Of a stretch of DNA of 64,000 nucleotides, positions 1 through 7,491 are shown in pieces; position 1 is the first letter of the stretch; the number at the start of each line of letters is the position of its first letter. The translations under genes and the position numbers were made by a program. The DNA comes from Phytomonospora sp040655735 (GTDB lineage Bacteria > Actinomycetota > Actinomycetes > Mycobacteriales > Micromonosporaceae): contig NZ_JBFAKK010000010.1 in assembly GCF_040655735.1 (NCBI RefSeq), positions 1-64,000 of the forward strand, written 5' to 3'. The notes under the pieces are model-generated. The model did not search any database, was not told the origin of the DNA, and saw nothing but the letters and a program-made list of their open reading frames with translations.

Positions 1-1
1 A

Positions 2-88
2 ATCCAACAGCGTCTCGGCTGGCTATCGCCAGCCGAGTACGAAACCGCCTGGCTCAACCAGAACCAACCCATCCCAACACCCGCATAA
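2..88 (+). CDS. IS3-family transposase OrfB, C-terminal end
   Basis: The frame entering from the left edge reads IQQRLGWLSPAEYETAWL and then stops at a TAA at 86-88. This is the characteristic last stretch of IS3-family (OrfB, integrase-core DDE) transposases, in which LxxLSPxEYE precedes the C-terminus. Only about 28 residues are visible, so the catalytic residues lie outside the window and it cannot be said whether the copy is intact. It is followed at once by a terminal inverted repeat, and the insertion sits inside a recombinase remnant. Confidence 0.75.
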   Translation: MQQRLGWLSPAEYETAWLNQNQPIPTPA

Positions 89-114
89 CCCTCCGACAAA
101 CCGGGGGAACCTCA
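89..114 (+). repeat. Right terminal inverted repeat of the IS3-family element
   Basis: Read on the minus strand the segment begins TGAGGTTCCCCCGG and continues GTTTGTCGGAGG. Starting with TG(A) and lying directly after the transposase stop is what IS3-family ends look like. The exact outer boundary is set at 114 by the TGA start. The 3-4 bp target duplication cannot be tested because the left end is outside the window. Confidence 0.6.
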
Positions 115-115
115 G

Positions 116-413
116 GAGCTGTACCGGCGGTGCAGTGGGTACCAGCGTCGCTTGCTGAACCAGGCGATCTTTGAGAAGTTGCTGATCGAGGACGATGTGG
201 TCGTTGGGCATGCGATGAGGGAGCCGTTTGCGCAGCTGGATGAGCTGCGGTCACGGACAAGGTCGGTCGAGGAGATTGTGTTTGGCAACAAAGTGGCCCA
301 GGACGGCATTAGGGCCGCCTCCCTTGCGGGAAGCGGCCCTAATGCGCCAAACGGTGTTTCCACCCTGTTGCAGGGCGTCGAACTGGCCCGTGGTTCTAGT
401 TGGCCGTCTATGG
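116..413 (+). pseudogene. Remnant of a large serine recombinase, C-terminal part
   Basis: Directly beyond the IS end an open frame reads ELYRRCSGYQRRLLNQAIFE, then KLLIEDD, then REPFAQLDEL. The pattern (Y/L)xRRLLNQAIF..L.I.DD....EPFA.L is the usual C-terminal tail of actinobacterial serine recombinase/resolvase proteins, where an NQA-F-(E/T)-x-LL segment is followed by EPFAQL. The catalytic and zinc-ribbon parts are missing, presumably on the far side of the IS3 insertion. The frame then runs through a perfect hairpin and into the tRNA gene, so the natural C-terminus is probably lost or lies near 300. Annotated as a broken gene; 413 is only the border of the tRNA. Confidence 0.6.
306..345. 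repeat. Perfect 13-bp inverted repeat
   Basis: GCATTAGGGCCGC (306-318) is repeated in inverted form at 333-345 around a 14-nt spacer that itself contains CCC-TTGC-GGG. It could act as a terminator at the end of the recombinase remnant, or be the end of a small non-autonomous element. No T-run follows. Confidence 0.55.
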
Positions 414-485
414 TGCGCGATACTGGGATCGAACCAGTGACCCCTTCGGTGTGAACGAAGTGCTCTCCCGCTGAGCTAATCGCGC
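414..485 (-). tRNA. tRNA-Val(CAC)
   Basis: On the minus strand the acceptor strands GCGCGAT (485-479) and ATCGCGC (421-415) pair fully, with A73 at 414. The D-arm is TAGCTCAGCGGGAGAGC, the anticodon stem CTTCG/CGAAG closes a TTCACAC loop with anticodon CAC, and the T-arm is CACTG-GTTCGATC-CCAGT-like. CCA is not encoded. The 3' end points towards the recombinase remnant, which makes the tRNA a candidate attachment site of the degraded element on the left edge. Confidence 0.95.
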
Positions 486-598
486 TGGCGCTGCATCACT
501 GTACCGGATGCCCCTCGGCCCCGTCGCGTCGATACCCCGGGGTGGGGCTGAGGGGGCATCGAGGTCGGCGTGCCACTTCCGCGAGCTGCCGCGATGAC

Positions 599-631
599 GA
601 GGCGGCCGCCGGCATCTGCCGGGGCCGCCTC
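599..631 (-). terminator. Hairpin terminator behind the ABC exporter operon
   Basis: GAGGCGGC...CCGGC pairs with GCCGG...CCGCCTC around an ATCT loop (599-613 with 618-631, one bulged base). It lies 33 bp beyond the permease stop codon, in the right place to end the minus-strand exporter transcript. No U-tract, as is common in high-GC actinobacteria. Confidence 0.6.
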
Positions 632-663
632 TCCACTGCGTGCCGATGCGTCCGCCGTGGTTT

Positions 664-2268
664 CTAGCCGGCCGTGGCGAGGTCGCGGCGGCGGAATCCG
701 AACAGGCCGGCCGCGCACAGGATCAGCGCGATGGCGACCAGCCAGATCAGCGGGACGGCGCTGAACGTGTCGCCGCCGGTCTTGGGGATGTGCGTGAAGG
801 GCGAGACGTCCATGGCGCCCTGCGAGAGCTCCAGGATCGGGCCGAGCTGTCCGAGCAGCACGAACACCACCAGCGCCGCCCAGGCGGCCGCGATCAGGCG
901 CGGAAGGAAGCCGAAGAGCAACAGCGCGAAGCCGGTCAGAACCCACACCGCCGGGAGCTGCACGAGGGAGCTCTTGACGCTCGTGGTGATCTGGCCGCCG
1001 ACGTCGTCGATGGCCAGTCCGTAGATGAGGCCCATGACCAGGCCCCCGACGAGCAGCAGCAGCGCCGGCCCGAGGACGGCGAAGACGAGGTGGCTCGCCG
1101 CCCACTTGACCCTGCCGACGGCGGTCGCCAGTACCGGCTCGGCGAGCAGCCCGGTCTCCTCGGCGCGCAGCCGCAGCGCCGCCTGGATCGAGTAGACGGA
1201 GACGATCAGGGCGACGATGCCCATGACCATGTCCATGTAGATCTCGATGAGGCTGCCCTGGCCGAGCTTGGCGATGATCTCGGTCATCTGCGGGTTGGAG
1301 CCGAGGATGTCGTCGATGCCGTTGGCGACGCCGCCGAAGACCAGGCCGAGGAACACGAAGCCGCCGATCCACCCGTAGAGGAGGCCGCGCTGGAGGCGCC
1401 AGGCCAGGGCCAGCGGGGACTTGAGGCCGGGACGGGCGTGCGTCGGGCCGGGGCGCGGCGCGATGAGCCCGGCGCCGAAGTCGCGGCGGAGGTTCAGCGC
1501 GTAGGCGACCGCGGCGACCACCGCGATGCTCACCGCGAACAGCCCGACGACCCACCACTCGTCGCCGGCGAAGGGCTTGAGCCGTGCCGCCCAGCCGGTC
1601 GGGGACAGCCACGACAGCCAGCCGAGGCCGCTGTCGGCGGAGGTGTCGCCGAGGGCGCGCAGGAGGTAGGTCGCGCCGAGGACGATCCCGGCCAGGGCGT
1701 TGGCGAAGCGCGCCGACTCGGTGACCTGCGCGGTGAGGCCGGCGATGGTCGCGAAGAGCATTCCGGCCAGCGCGAGGCCGAGCGCGAAGGCGAGCGATCC
1801 GACCGCGTCGAATCCGGCCCCGGCGAGGATTGCGGTGACGGCCGCCGCCAGCACGAGGTTGGCGGCGAAGACGACGATCAGGCTGGACGTGAGCGCCGCC
1901 AGCCTTCCGACCACGCCGGCGCTGACCAGTTCGAGCCGTCCGCTCTCCTCTTCGGCCCGGGTGTGGCGCACGACGATGAGCAGGCTCATCAGGGCGACGA
2001 ACACGCCGATCGTGGCACCGTAGCGCCACACGAAGAGCGCCTCGGAGCTGTCGCCGTAGTTGAGTCCGTACAGCGCCTTGAAGGTGGGGTTGGTGCCGAT
2101 CTGGGCGATGATCGAGGCCCGTTCCTCGGCCGTGTCGTAGAGCGCGCCCCAGGCCGAGGCCGAGGACTGGACGATCAGGACGAACAGCACCAGCCAGATC
2201 GGCAGGAGGACGCGGTCGCGTCGCAGCGCCAGGCGGATCAGCGAGCCGGTGCCCGCGAGGGCGGTCAT
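664..2268 (-). CDS. ABC-2 type exporter, permease subunit
   Basis: A 534-residue polytopic membrane protein with about 12 hydrophobic segments and no nucleotide-binding motif. It begins MTALAGTGSLIRLALRRDR, which is typical of the long fused-type permeases (two ABC-2 halves in one chain) found in actinobacterial drug or antibiotic exporters. Its ATG overlaps the stop codon of the ATPase gene (ATGA, 2265-2268), so the two subunits are translationally coupled. A MarR/GbsR-type regulator is divergently transcribed from the other side of the operon. The likely role is export of a hydrophobic compound across the cytoplasmic membrane. The substrate cannot be deduced. Confidence 0.88.
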   Translation of the reverse strand: MTALAGTGSLIRLALRRDRVLLPIWLVLFVLIVQSSASAWGALYDTAEERASIIAQIGTNPTFKALYGLNYGDSSEALFVWRYGATIGVFVALMSLLIVVRHTRAEEESGRLELVSAGVVGRLAALTSSLIVVFAANLVLAAAVTAILAGAGFDAVGSLAFALGLALAGMLFATIAGLTAQVTESARFANALAGIVLGATYLLRALGDTSADSGLGWLSWLSPTGWAARLKPFAGDEWWVVGLFAVSIAVVAAVAYALNLRRDFGAGLIAPRPGPTHARPGLKSPLALAWRLQRGLLYGWIGGFVFLGLVFGGVANGIDDILGSNPQMTEIIAKLGQGSLIEIYMDMVMGIVALIVSVYSIQAALRLRAEETGLLAEPVLATAVGRVKWAASHLVFAVLGPALLLLVGGLVMGLIYGLAIDDVGGQITTSVKSSLVQLPAVWVLTGFALLLFGFLPRLIAAAWAALVVFVLLGQLGPILELSQGAMDVSPFTHIPKTGGDTFSAVPLIWLVAIALILCAAGLFGFRRRDLATAG

Positions 2269-3170
2269 GCGGCTCGCCCCCCGTTGAGCTCGTCCTCGTA
2301 GTGGCGCAGGAAGAGTTCCTCAAGGGTAGGGGGCTGGCTGGTGAGCCCGCGTATACCGAAGGCCGTGAGGGCCTTGATCGCGGCGTCGAGTTCGTGGGTG
2401 TCGACCTCGAACTTGACCAGGCTGCCGTCGACGGCGAGGTCGTGGATGCCGGTGAGGCCCTCCAGTCCGGTCGGGGGAGCGGCGAGTTCGGCCGAGATGG
2501 AGGTGCGGGTCAGGTGCCGCAGGTCCGAGAGGGTGCCGGTCTCGACGGTCTTGCCGTTGCGGATGATGCTCACCCGGTCGCACAGGGACTCGACCTCGGC
2601 GAGGATGTGGCTGGACAGCAGGACCGTGCGGCCGCCGTCCTTCTCCTCCTTGATGCAGTCCTGGAAGATGGCCTCCATCAGCGGGTCGAGCCCTGAGGTC
2701 GGCTCGTCGAGGAGGAGCAGTTCGACGTCGGAGGCGAGGGCGGCGATGAGGCCGACCTTCTGCCGGTTGCCCTTGGAGTAGGTGCGCGCCTTCTTGCGCG
2801 GGTCGAGTTCGAAGCGTTCGACCAGGTCGTCGCGGCGCTTCTTGTTGAGGCCGCCGCGCAGGCGCCCGAGGAGGTCGATGATCTCGCCGCCGGACAGGCC
2901 CGGCCAGAGGGTGACGTCGCCGGACACGTAGGCCAGGCGGCGGTGCAGTGCGGTGGCGTCGCGCCATGGATCGCCACCGAGCAGGGTCGCCGTGCCGGAG
3001 TCGGCGCGCAGCAGGCCGAGCAGGACGCGGATCGTGGTCGACTTCCCGGCGCCGTTGGGCCCGAGGAAGCCGTGGACCTCGCCGGTGGCGACCGTCAGGT
3101 CGAGGCCGTCGAGGGCGTGTGTGCGGCCGAAGTGCTTGTGCACTCCTGATACGGAGATGGCTGTATCCAT
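2265..3170 (-). CDS. ABC exporter, ATP-binding subunit
   Basis: A 301-residue ATPase. The Walker A motif is GPNGAGKST, the signature region YSKGNRQKVGL and the Walker B region LLLLDEPTSGLDP, followed by a switch histidine (LSSHIL). The C-terminal 80 residues form the accessory domain common to DrrA-like exporters. I chose ATG 3170 rather than the in-frame TTG at 3179, because TTG has no ribosome-binding site. GAGAGG ends only 1 nt before the ATG, so the transcript may be leaderless or nearly so. It forms one exporter with the downstream permease, and a palindromic operator lies about 25 bp upstream. Confidence 0.92.
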   Translation of the reverse strand: MDTAISVSGVHKHFGRTHALDGLDLTVATGEVHGFLGPNGAGKSTTIRVLLGLLRADSGTATLLGGDPWRDATALHRRLAYVSGDVTLWPGLSGGEIIDLLGRLRGGLNKKRRDDLVERFELDPRKKARTYSKGNRQKVGLIAALASDVELLLLDEPTSGLDPLMEAIFQDCIKEEKDGGRTVLLSSHILAEVESLCDRVSIIRNGKTVETGTLSDLRHLTRTSISAELAAPPTGLEGLTGIHDLAVDGSLVKFEVDTHELDAAIKALTAFGIRGLTSQPPTLEELFLRHYEDELNGGRAA

Positions 3171-3192
3171 GCCTCTCAAGCTACACTTATTT

Positions 3193-3213
3193 CACAAATT
3201 CATGAATCTTGTG
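3193..3213. promoter_or_regulatory. Palindromic operator between exporter and MarR/GbsR regulator
   Basis: The perfect 10-bp palindrome ATTCATGAAT (3198-3207) is flanked by CACAA on the left and TTGTG on the right, with one extra base. It sits in an AT-rich pocket in otherwise GC-rich DNA, between the divergent exporter and regulator genes. This suggests the regulator at 3285 binds here and controls both sides. Confidence 0.5.
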
Positions 3214-3284
3214 ATGCGTCAATATTCCGTCAAGATCGTGTATCCGGCTAACCTTGCCGGGATTTGCGGAGACGAGGGGGCGAA

Positions 3285-3779
3285 ATGCCGAAGGAGACGC
3301 CGACGTCCAGCGAGCGGGACGAGAGGGCGGCGGAATACCGGGAAGGCCTCGCCTCCCAGTTCGTGGTCGCGGGCATGGCCCGCATGCCCGCCCGCGTGTT
3401 CAGCGCGCTCATGGTCGCCGACGGGGACGGCATGACCGCCGCCGAACTCGCCGAGGCGCTGCAGGCCAGCCCGGCCGCGATCTCGGGCGCCGTGCGGTAC
3501 CTGATCCAGGTCGACATGCTGCGACGGGACCGCGAGCCAGGTTCCCGCCGGGACGTCTTCCGCCTCTACGACGACCCTTTCAGCTCCATGCTGCGCAGAC
3601 GTGACGACATCCTGCGCGTCTGGGGCGAGAAGATGCAGGAGGGCGCCGACACCCTCGGCGAGGACACGGCCCCGGGCAGGCGCCTGGCCGACGCCGCCGA
3701 CACCTTCATGGCGCTGCACGCCCTGATGCCGAGAATGCTCGACGAACTGGACCGCCGCCGCCTCGACGATGAGGTCTAG
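3285..3779 (+). CDS. GbsR/MarR-family transcriptional regulator
   Basis: A 164-residue winged-helix protein. The segment MTAAELAEALQASPAAISGA followed by VRYL is the helix-turn-helix, and REPGSRRDVFRLYDD is the wing. A helical dimerisation tail follows. This architecture is typical of GbsR-like MarR regulators that stand beside two-gene ABC exporters in actinobacteria. ATG 3285 is chosen because GAGGGGG ends 4 nt upstream; an in-frame TTG at 3264 lacks such a site. It is transcribed divergently from the exporter, with an operator-like palindrome between them, so it most likely represses the exporter and possibly itself. The ligand is unknown. Confidence 0.85.
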   Translation: MPKETPTSSERDERAAEYREGLASQFVVAGMARMPARVFSALMVADGDGMTAAELAEALQASPAAISGAVRYLIQVDMLRRDREPGSRRDVFRLYDDPFSSMLRRRDDILRVWGEKMQEGADTLGEDTAPGRRLADAADTFMALHALMPRMLDELDRRRLDDEV

Positions 3780-3786
3780 GCGCAGG

Positions 3787-5331
3787 TCAGTGCCCCACCG
3801 CTCCGCCGACGACCGCGCGCGGGTCGCTCGCGCCGGCGCGCGTCCCGTCCTCACGGACCTCGATGAGCTGCGCGTGCCCGTAGGTCGCCGCCGTCCGCAC
3901 GACCCGGTGGCCGCGCTCGGCGAGGCCGTCCCAGGAGACCGGCGCCGCCTCCTCCAGCTCGATCGGTGCGTCGGCGTCGGCCCAGGTGTCGAAGCCGGTG
4001 ACATTGCCGACCCGCCAGCGCGGGGCGCGCATCGCCGCACCCGGCGACTGCCCGTCGCGCAGGAGCCGCGTGAGCAGCTGCAGCAGGATCTGGGGCTGGG
4101 TGTCGCCGCCCATCGTGCCGGTCACCGCCCGCAGTGACCCGTCCGGGCGGGTGACGAGCGCCGGTGCGAGCGTGTGCGGCGGCCGCCGGCCCGGCCGGAA
4201 CTCCGCCGGGTGGCCATCGAGAAGGTTGAAGCCCAGACCGCGATTGTGCAGCCCGATGCCCGTGGCGGCCTCGAAGAGACCGGACCCGAATCCCGACGCG
4301 TTCGACTGGATCAGCGACACCCCCATCCCGTCGCCGTCCACCGCGCAGAGGTAGGTGGTGTCCCCGTCACCGGTCAGGTCGCGCACGTCCAGGCGCCGGT
4401 CCGGCGCGATCGCCGCCCGGCGCTCGGCCACATGTCCGGGAGCGAGCAGCGCCGCGAGGTCGGCGTCCTCGTGGAGGACCGAGGGCCGGTCGTGGCCGGC
4501 GACTCGGGCCGCCTCGACGAGCAGGTGCGCCCACCCGGCGTCGTCGGGGTCCGCCGGAACGTCGAGCCCGTCGGCGACGGCGAGCGCGAGGAGGAGCAGG
4601 TAGCCCTGCGAGCTCGCGCCGATCGTCCACACGTCGTGTCCGAGCGCGGCGACTCGCAACGGCTCGGTCCAGTCGGCGACGGGGCCGGCCAGGTCCTCGG
4701 AGGAGAACAGTCCGCCGCCCATCCGCAGCAGCCCCGCGCCGAATTCGCCGCCGTAGAAAGCGTCCCGCCCGCCTTCGGCGATCGCCCGCAGGGTCCGGCC
4801 GACCCCGGGGCGGCGCACCGGGGCGCCGGGCTTCGAGGCGGCGGTGAGATCCCGCGCGTCGGGGTTCGCCGCGATCCGTTCCACGGCGCCGGCCAGCAGC
4901 GGCGAGGCGGGAAACCCTTTCTCGGCATAGCCGACGGCCTCGGCGAACAGTTCGGTCAGCGGCAGTTTCCCGTAGCGCTCGTGGAGGGCGAACCACCCGT
5001 CGACGCAACCGGGGACGGTGACCGTGCGGATGTCGCCGAACAGCGGCATCGACGCGTGCCCCTCGGCGCGCAGCGCCGCCGGGTCGGCGCCCGACCCGGC
5101 CCGCCCGGAGGAGTTCAGCGCCGCCGGTGGCCCGTCGCCGTCGTGCACGAGGGCGAACAGGTCGCCGCCGAGCCCGCACAGGTGCGGGGCCGTGACGGCG
5201 AGGACGGCGTTGGCCGCGATCGCCGCGTCGACGGCCGAGCCGCCCGCGCGCAAAGCCGCGACGCCGGCCGAGGAGGCGAGGCGGTCGGCCGAGCAGACCA
5301 TTCCGTTGGGGGCGTACTGGGTGGCGGTCAC
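3787..5331 (-). CDS. Gamma-glutamyltransferase-family protein
   Basis: A 514-residue Ntn-hydrolase-fold protein. The N-terminal part contains SSAGVAALRAGGSAVDAAIA and GGDLFALVHD, as in gamma-glutamyltranspeptidases. The autoprocessing site is probably in DGDTTYLCAVDGDG, where a Thr would become the N-terminal nucleophile of the small subunit. TMGGDTQPQ near the end is the usual oxyanion/binding loop. No signal peptide is seen, so it is probably cytoplasmic, like the actinobacterial homologues without export signals. I chose GTG 5331, preceded by GGTAGGG with 8-nt spacing and giving the family-typical start VTATQYAP. ATG 5361 is an alternative but overlaps the promoter of the divergent HAD gene. 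The substrate is not certain. Confidence 0.85.
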   Translation of the reverse strand: MTATQYAPNGMVCSADRLASSAGVAALRAGGSAVDAAIAANAVLAVTAPHLCGLGGDLFALVHDGDGPPAALNSSGRAGSGADPAALRAEGHASMPLFGDIRTVTVPGCVDGWFALHERYGKLPLTELFAEAVGYAEKGFPASPLLAGAVERIAANPDARDLTAASKPGAPVRRPGVGRTLRAIAEGGRDAFYGGEFGAGLLRMGGGLFSSEDLAGPVADWTEPLRVAALGHDVWTIGASSQGYLLLLALAVADGLDVPADPDDAGWAHLLVEAARVAGHDRPSVLHEDADLAALLAPGHVAERRAAIAPDRRLDVRDLTGDGDTTYLCAVDGDGMGVSLIQSNASGFGSGLFEAATGIGLHNRGLGFNLLDGHPAEFRPGRRPPHTLAPALVTRPDGSLRAVTGTMGGDTQPQILLQLLTRLLRDGQSPGAAMRAPRWRVGNVTGFDTWADADAPIELEEAAPVSWDGLAERGHRVVRTAATYGHAQLIEVREDGTRAGASDPRAVVGGAVGH

Positions 5332-5370
5332 GCCCGACACCCTACCGAGATCATTCGCCATAATCGACCG

Positions 5371-6195
5371 GTGACGCCTCCCCGCCTGCTCGCCACCGAT
5401 CTCGACGGCACCCTGCTCCTCGCCGATCGCACGATCTCCGCCCGAACCCGTGCCGTTCTGTCCGCCGCGCGTGCCGCAGGGATGACGCTCGCCGCGGTCA
5501 CCGCCCGTCCACCCCGGGTGTTCACCGAGATCACCGACGTCGCCGAGTTCTGCGACCTGGCCATTTGCTCCAACGGCGCCCTGGTCGTCGACTTCGCCAC
5601 CGGTGAGGTCCTGGAGACGCGCACCATGACCGTCCCCGTCGCCCGCAAGGCCGTCGAGGCGCTGCGTCCGGCCCTTCCCGACACGCACTTCGGCGTCGAG
5701 ACCGGCTACGAGGTCGTCGCCGAATCCGGCTACAGCCGCGTCGACAGCGTCGGCGACCGGCGCGTCCACGTGCCCACCATGGAGGACGTGCTGAGCACCG
5801 CCGGGCAGATCGTGAAGGTCCTCGCCCACTCGACCACCGCGCACGTCGACGACATGCTCGCCGCCGCGCTGGCCGTCGGCCCCGCCGACGTGGTCGTCAG
5901 CCACTCCGGTGGCCGGGGTCTGCTGGAGATCAGCGCCGCCGGGGTCACCAAGGCCACCACCCTCGCCGAGTTCTGCGCCGCCCGTGGTCTCACCGCCGCC
6001 GACGTCGTGGCCTTCGGGGACATGCCGAACGACCTGCCGATGCTGGCCTGGGCCGGACGCGCCTACGCGATGGGCAACGCCCACCCCGACGTAAGGGCGG
6101 CCGTCGCCGACCACACTCTCGGCTGCGAGGAGGACGGCGTCGCGGTCGTACTGGAGGCCCTGCTGTCAGGCCATCCGTTCCCACCAGTCGCGTAG
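5371..6195 (+). CDS. HAD-superfamily phosphatase (Cof/type IIB)
   Basis: A 274-residue HAD hydrolase. Motif I is TDLDGTLL at the N-terminus (nucleophile Asp and acid/base Asp), motif II a serine/threonine near AVTAR, motif III a lysine in AGVTKATTL, and motif IV GDMPNDLPML. The large C2B-type cap lies between motifs II and III, as in Cof-like sugar-phosphate or cofactor phosphatases. A -10-like CATAAT (5359-5364) ends 6 nt before the GTG start, so the mRNA is probably leaderless. The 3' end overlaps the convergent kinase-like gene by 30 bp. The precise substrate cannot be given. Confidence 0.87.
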   Translation: MTPPRLLATDLDGTLLLADRTISARTRAVLSAARAAGMTLAAVTARPPRVFTEITDVAEFCDLAICSNGALVVDFATGEVLETRTMTVPVARKAVEALRPALPDTHFGVETGYEVVAESGYSRVDSVGDRRVHVPTMEDVLSTAGQIVKVLAHSTTAHVDDMLAAALAVGPADVVVSHSGGRGLLEISAAGVTKATTLAEFCAARGLTAADVVAFGDMPNDLPMLAWAGRAYAMGNAHPDVRAAVADHTLGCEEDGVAVVLEALLSGHPFPPVA

Positions 6196-6831
6196 CCGCG
6201 CGCGCTCGGCGGGGCTCAGGTTCGGGTCGTGCAGCTTCTGGCCGAGGACTGTGTGGATGTGCTCGTCGCGCGGTTCGTCCTCGACCTTCGTCAGGAACGC
6301 CGCCAGCAGTGGCGCTTTCGCCAGCGCGATCGGCCCCTGGAGGTACCAGGGCACCGGCGGGCGCATCACCTTGAACAGCACCAGGACCGCTGCGACGTCC
6401 ACGCCCGGATCGCCCGCACGGGCGGTGCGCCAGTCGATGACGACCGGCCCGTCGGGGGTGAGCATGACGTTGTCGGGGTGCAGGTCGAGGTGCAGGACCC
6501 GGTCGCCGGACTCGCCGTGGCCGCGCAGCCAGCCGGGCGCCGGGATGCGGTGCAGGCGGTTGTGCAGGTCGGCGAGGACGCGGCCGTGGCGGGCGACGAG
6601 CCATGGCCGGGAGGTGGCGGCCTTCGTCATCGTCGGGCCGCGCAGGCGGTCGAGGACGATGTCGGCGCCGTCGGAGTCGTGCACGGTGGGGACGGGAAAG
6701 CCGTGCCCGGCCAGGTATTCCATGAGCCGGGCCTCGTCGTCGGTCGACCCGCCGGCGCGGTATCGGCGGAGGACTCGCGCGTCGTCGAGCGCGTATACGT
6801 CGGCGTCGCGGCCTTTCCCGATCAGTTCCAC
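6166..6831 (-). CDS. Aminoglycoside-phosphotransferase-like kinase (APH fold)
   Basis: A 221-residue protein kinase-like protein. The catalytic loop HLDLHPDNVML (Brenner motif HxDxxxxN) is followed by VIDWRTAR, the metal-binding DxD/DFG-like motif. The N-terminal lobe has the GKGRDADVYAL glycine-rich segment. These are the hallmarks of the APH/choline-kinase family, which phosphorylates small molecules, but nothing shows it is an antibiotic-resistance enzyme. The GTG at 6831 is chosen 20 bp after the stop of the hydrolase gene upstream; no strong ribosome-binding site is seen. The gene probably shares a transcript with the two genes upstream. Confidence 0.8.
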   Translation of the reverse strand: MELIGKGRDADVYALDDARVLRRYRAGGSTDDEARLMEYLAGHGFPVPTVHDSDGADIVLDRLRGPTMTKAATSRPWLVARHGRVLADLHNRLHRIPAPGWLRGHGESGDRVLHLDLHPDNVMLTPDGPVVIDWRTARAGDPGVDVAAVLVLFKVMRPPVPWYLQGPIALAKAPLLAAFLTKVEDEPRDEHIHTVLGQKLHDPNLSPAERARLRDWWERMA

Positions 6832-6851
6832 GCGGCAATGATGTACCCCGG

Positions 6852-7481
6852 TCAGGACAGGCCGAACGCAACCCCGATCGGTTGCCGTGAGTAGTCCGCG
6901 CCCGACTCGCGGGTGAGCCAGTGGTCGGCGCTGCCGTGGCCGCGATCGTGCATCTGGCCGTCGTGGATGGGATGTGCACGGCGAGGAGCGACGGCCCTGG
7001 CGAAGGCGATGGCCTCGGCGAGTTTCATCCACGACGCCTGGAGGGGAACGAAAAGGGTCTCCACCTCCACCCCCGGGGGTTCGAGCGAGTCTCCGGGTAC
7101 GTAGACGGCGTCCTCGATCAGGTAGCCGAGGTTCGCCACGCCGGGCCGCCCGTCCCACACGTCGGCGTGGCGTCCCCCGAAGGCCCGGATCCGGAAACCG
7201 GCGGCCTCGAAGGACTCCCCGGTCTCCACCGGGGTCACGCGAGCGCCGAGGCCGGCCAGCGGTGCGAGGGCCTGTCCCGGGCCGAAGATCCGCAGTTCAG
7301 GATTCGCCGCGACCGCCTCGGCGACGAGCCGCTCGTCGACGTGGTCGTTGTGCTCGTGGGTCACGAGGATCGCCGACACCTGGCTCAGCGCCTCCGGCTC
7401 GGACCAGCAACCGGGGTCGACGACCAGGACCGCGTCCTTCTCGAAGCGGACGCAGGCGTGGGTGTACTTGACCATTCGCAT
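6852..7481 (-). CDS. Metallo-beta-lactamase-fold hydrolase (UlaG-like)
   Basis: A 209-residue protein beginning MRMVKYTHACVRFEKDAVLV. The zinc-binding motif THEHNDHVD is present, followed by GGRHADV and PGDSL and a C-terminal H/D-rich segment (HPIHDGQMHDRGHGS). The family includes UlaG-like lactonases and many uncharacterised hydrolases. The start lies 10 bp after the stop of the large megasynthase-like gene, so it is probably the second gene of that transcript. Start choice between 7481 and 7475 is open. Its function in this context is not known. Confidence 0.85.
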   Translation of the reverse strand: MRMVKYTHACVRFEKDAVLVVDPGCWSEPEALSQVSAILVTHEHNDHVDERLVAEAVAANPELRIFGPGQALAPLAGLGARVTPVETGESFEAAGFRIRAFGGRHADVWDGRPGVANLGYLIEDAVYVPGDSLEPPGVEVETLFVPLQASWMKLAEAIAFARAVAPRRAHPIHDGQMHDRGHGSADHWLTRESGADYSRQPIGVAFGLS

Positions 7482-7491
7482 GCCGAAGAGC

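Noticed and set aside
3787..6114. Gamma-glutamyltransferase starting 780 bp further upstream
   Set aside because: The extra 260 residues are the antisense of the HAD phosphatase gene and have no family resemblance.
6166..6831. Aminoglycoside resistance gene
   Set aside because: The APH fold is clear, but it is shared by choline, homoserine and many other kinases, and nothing specific to aminoglycosides is visible.
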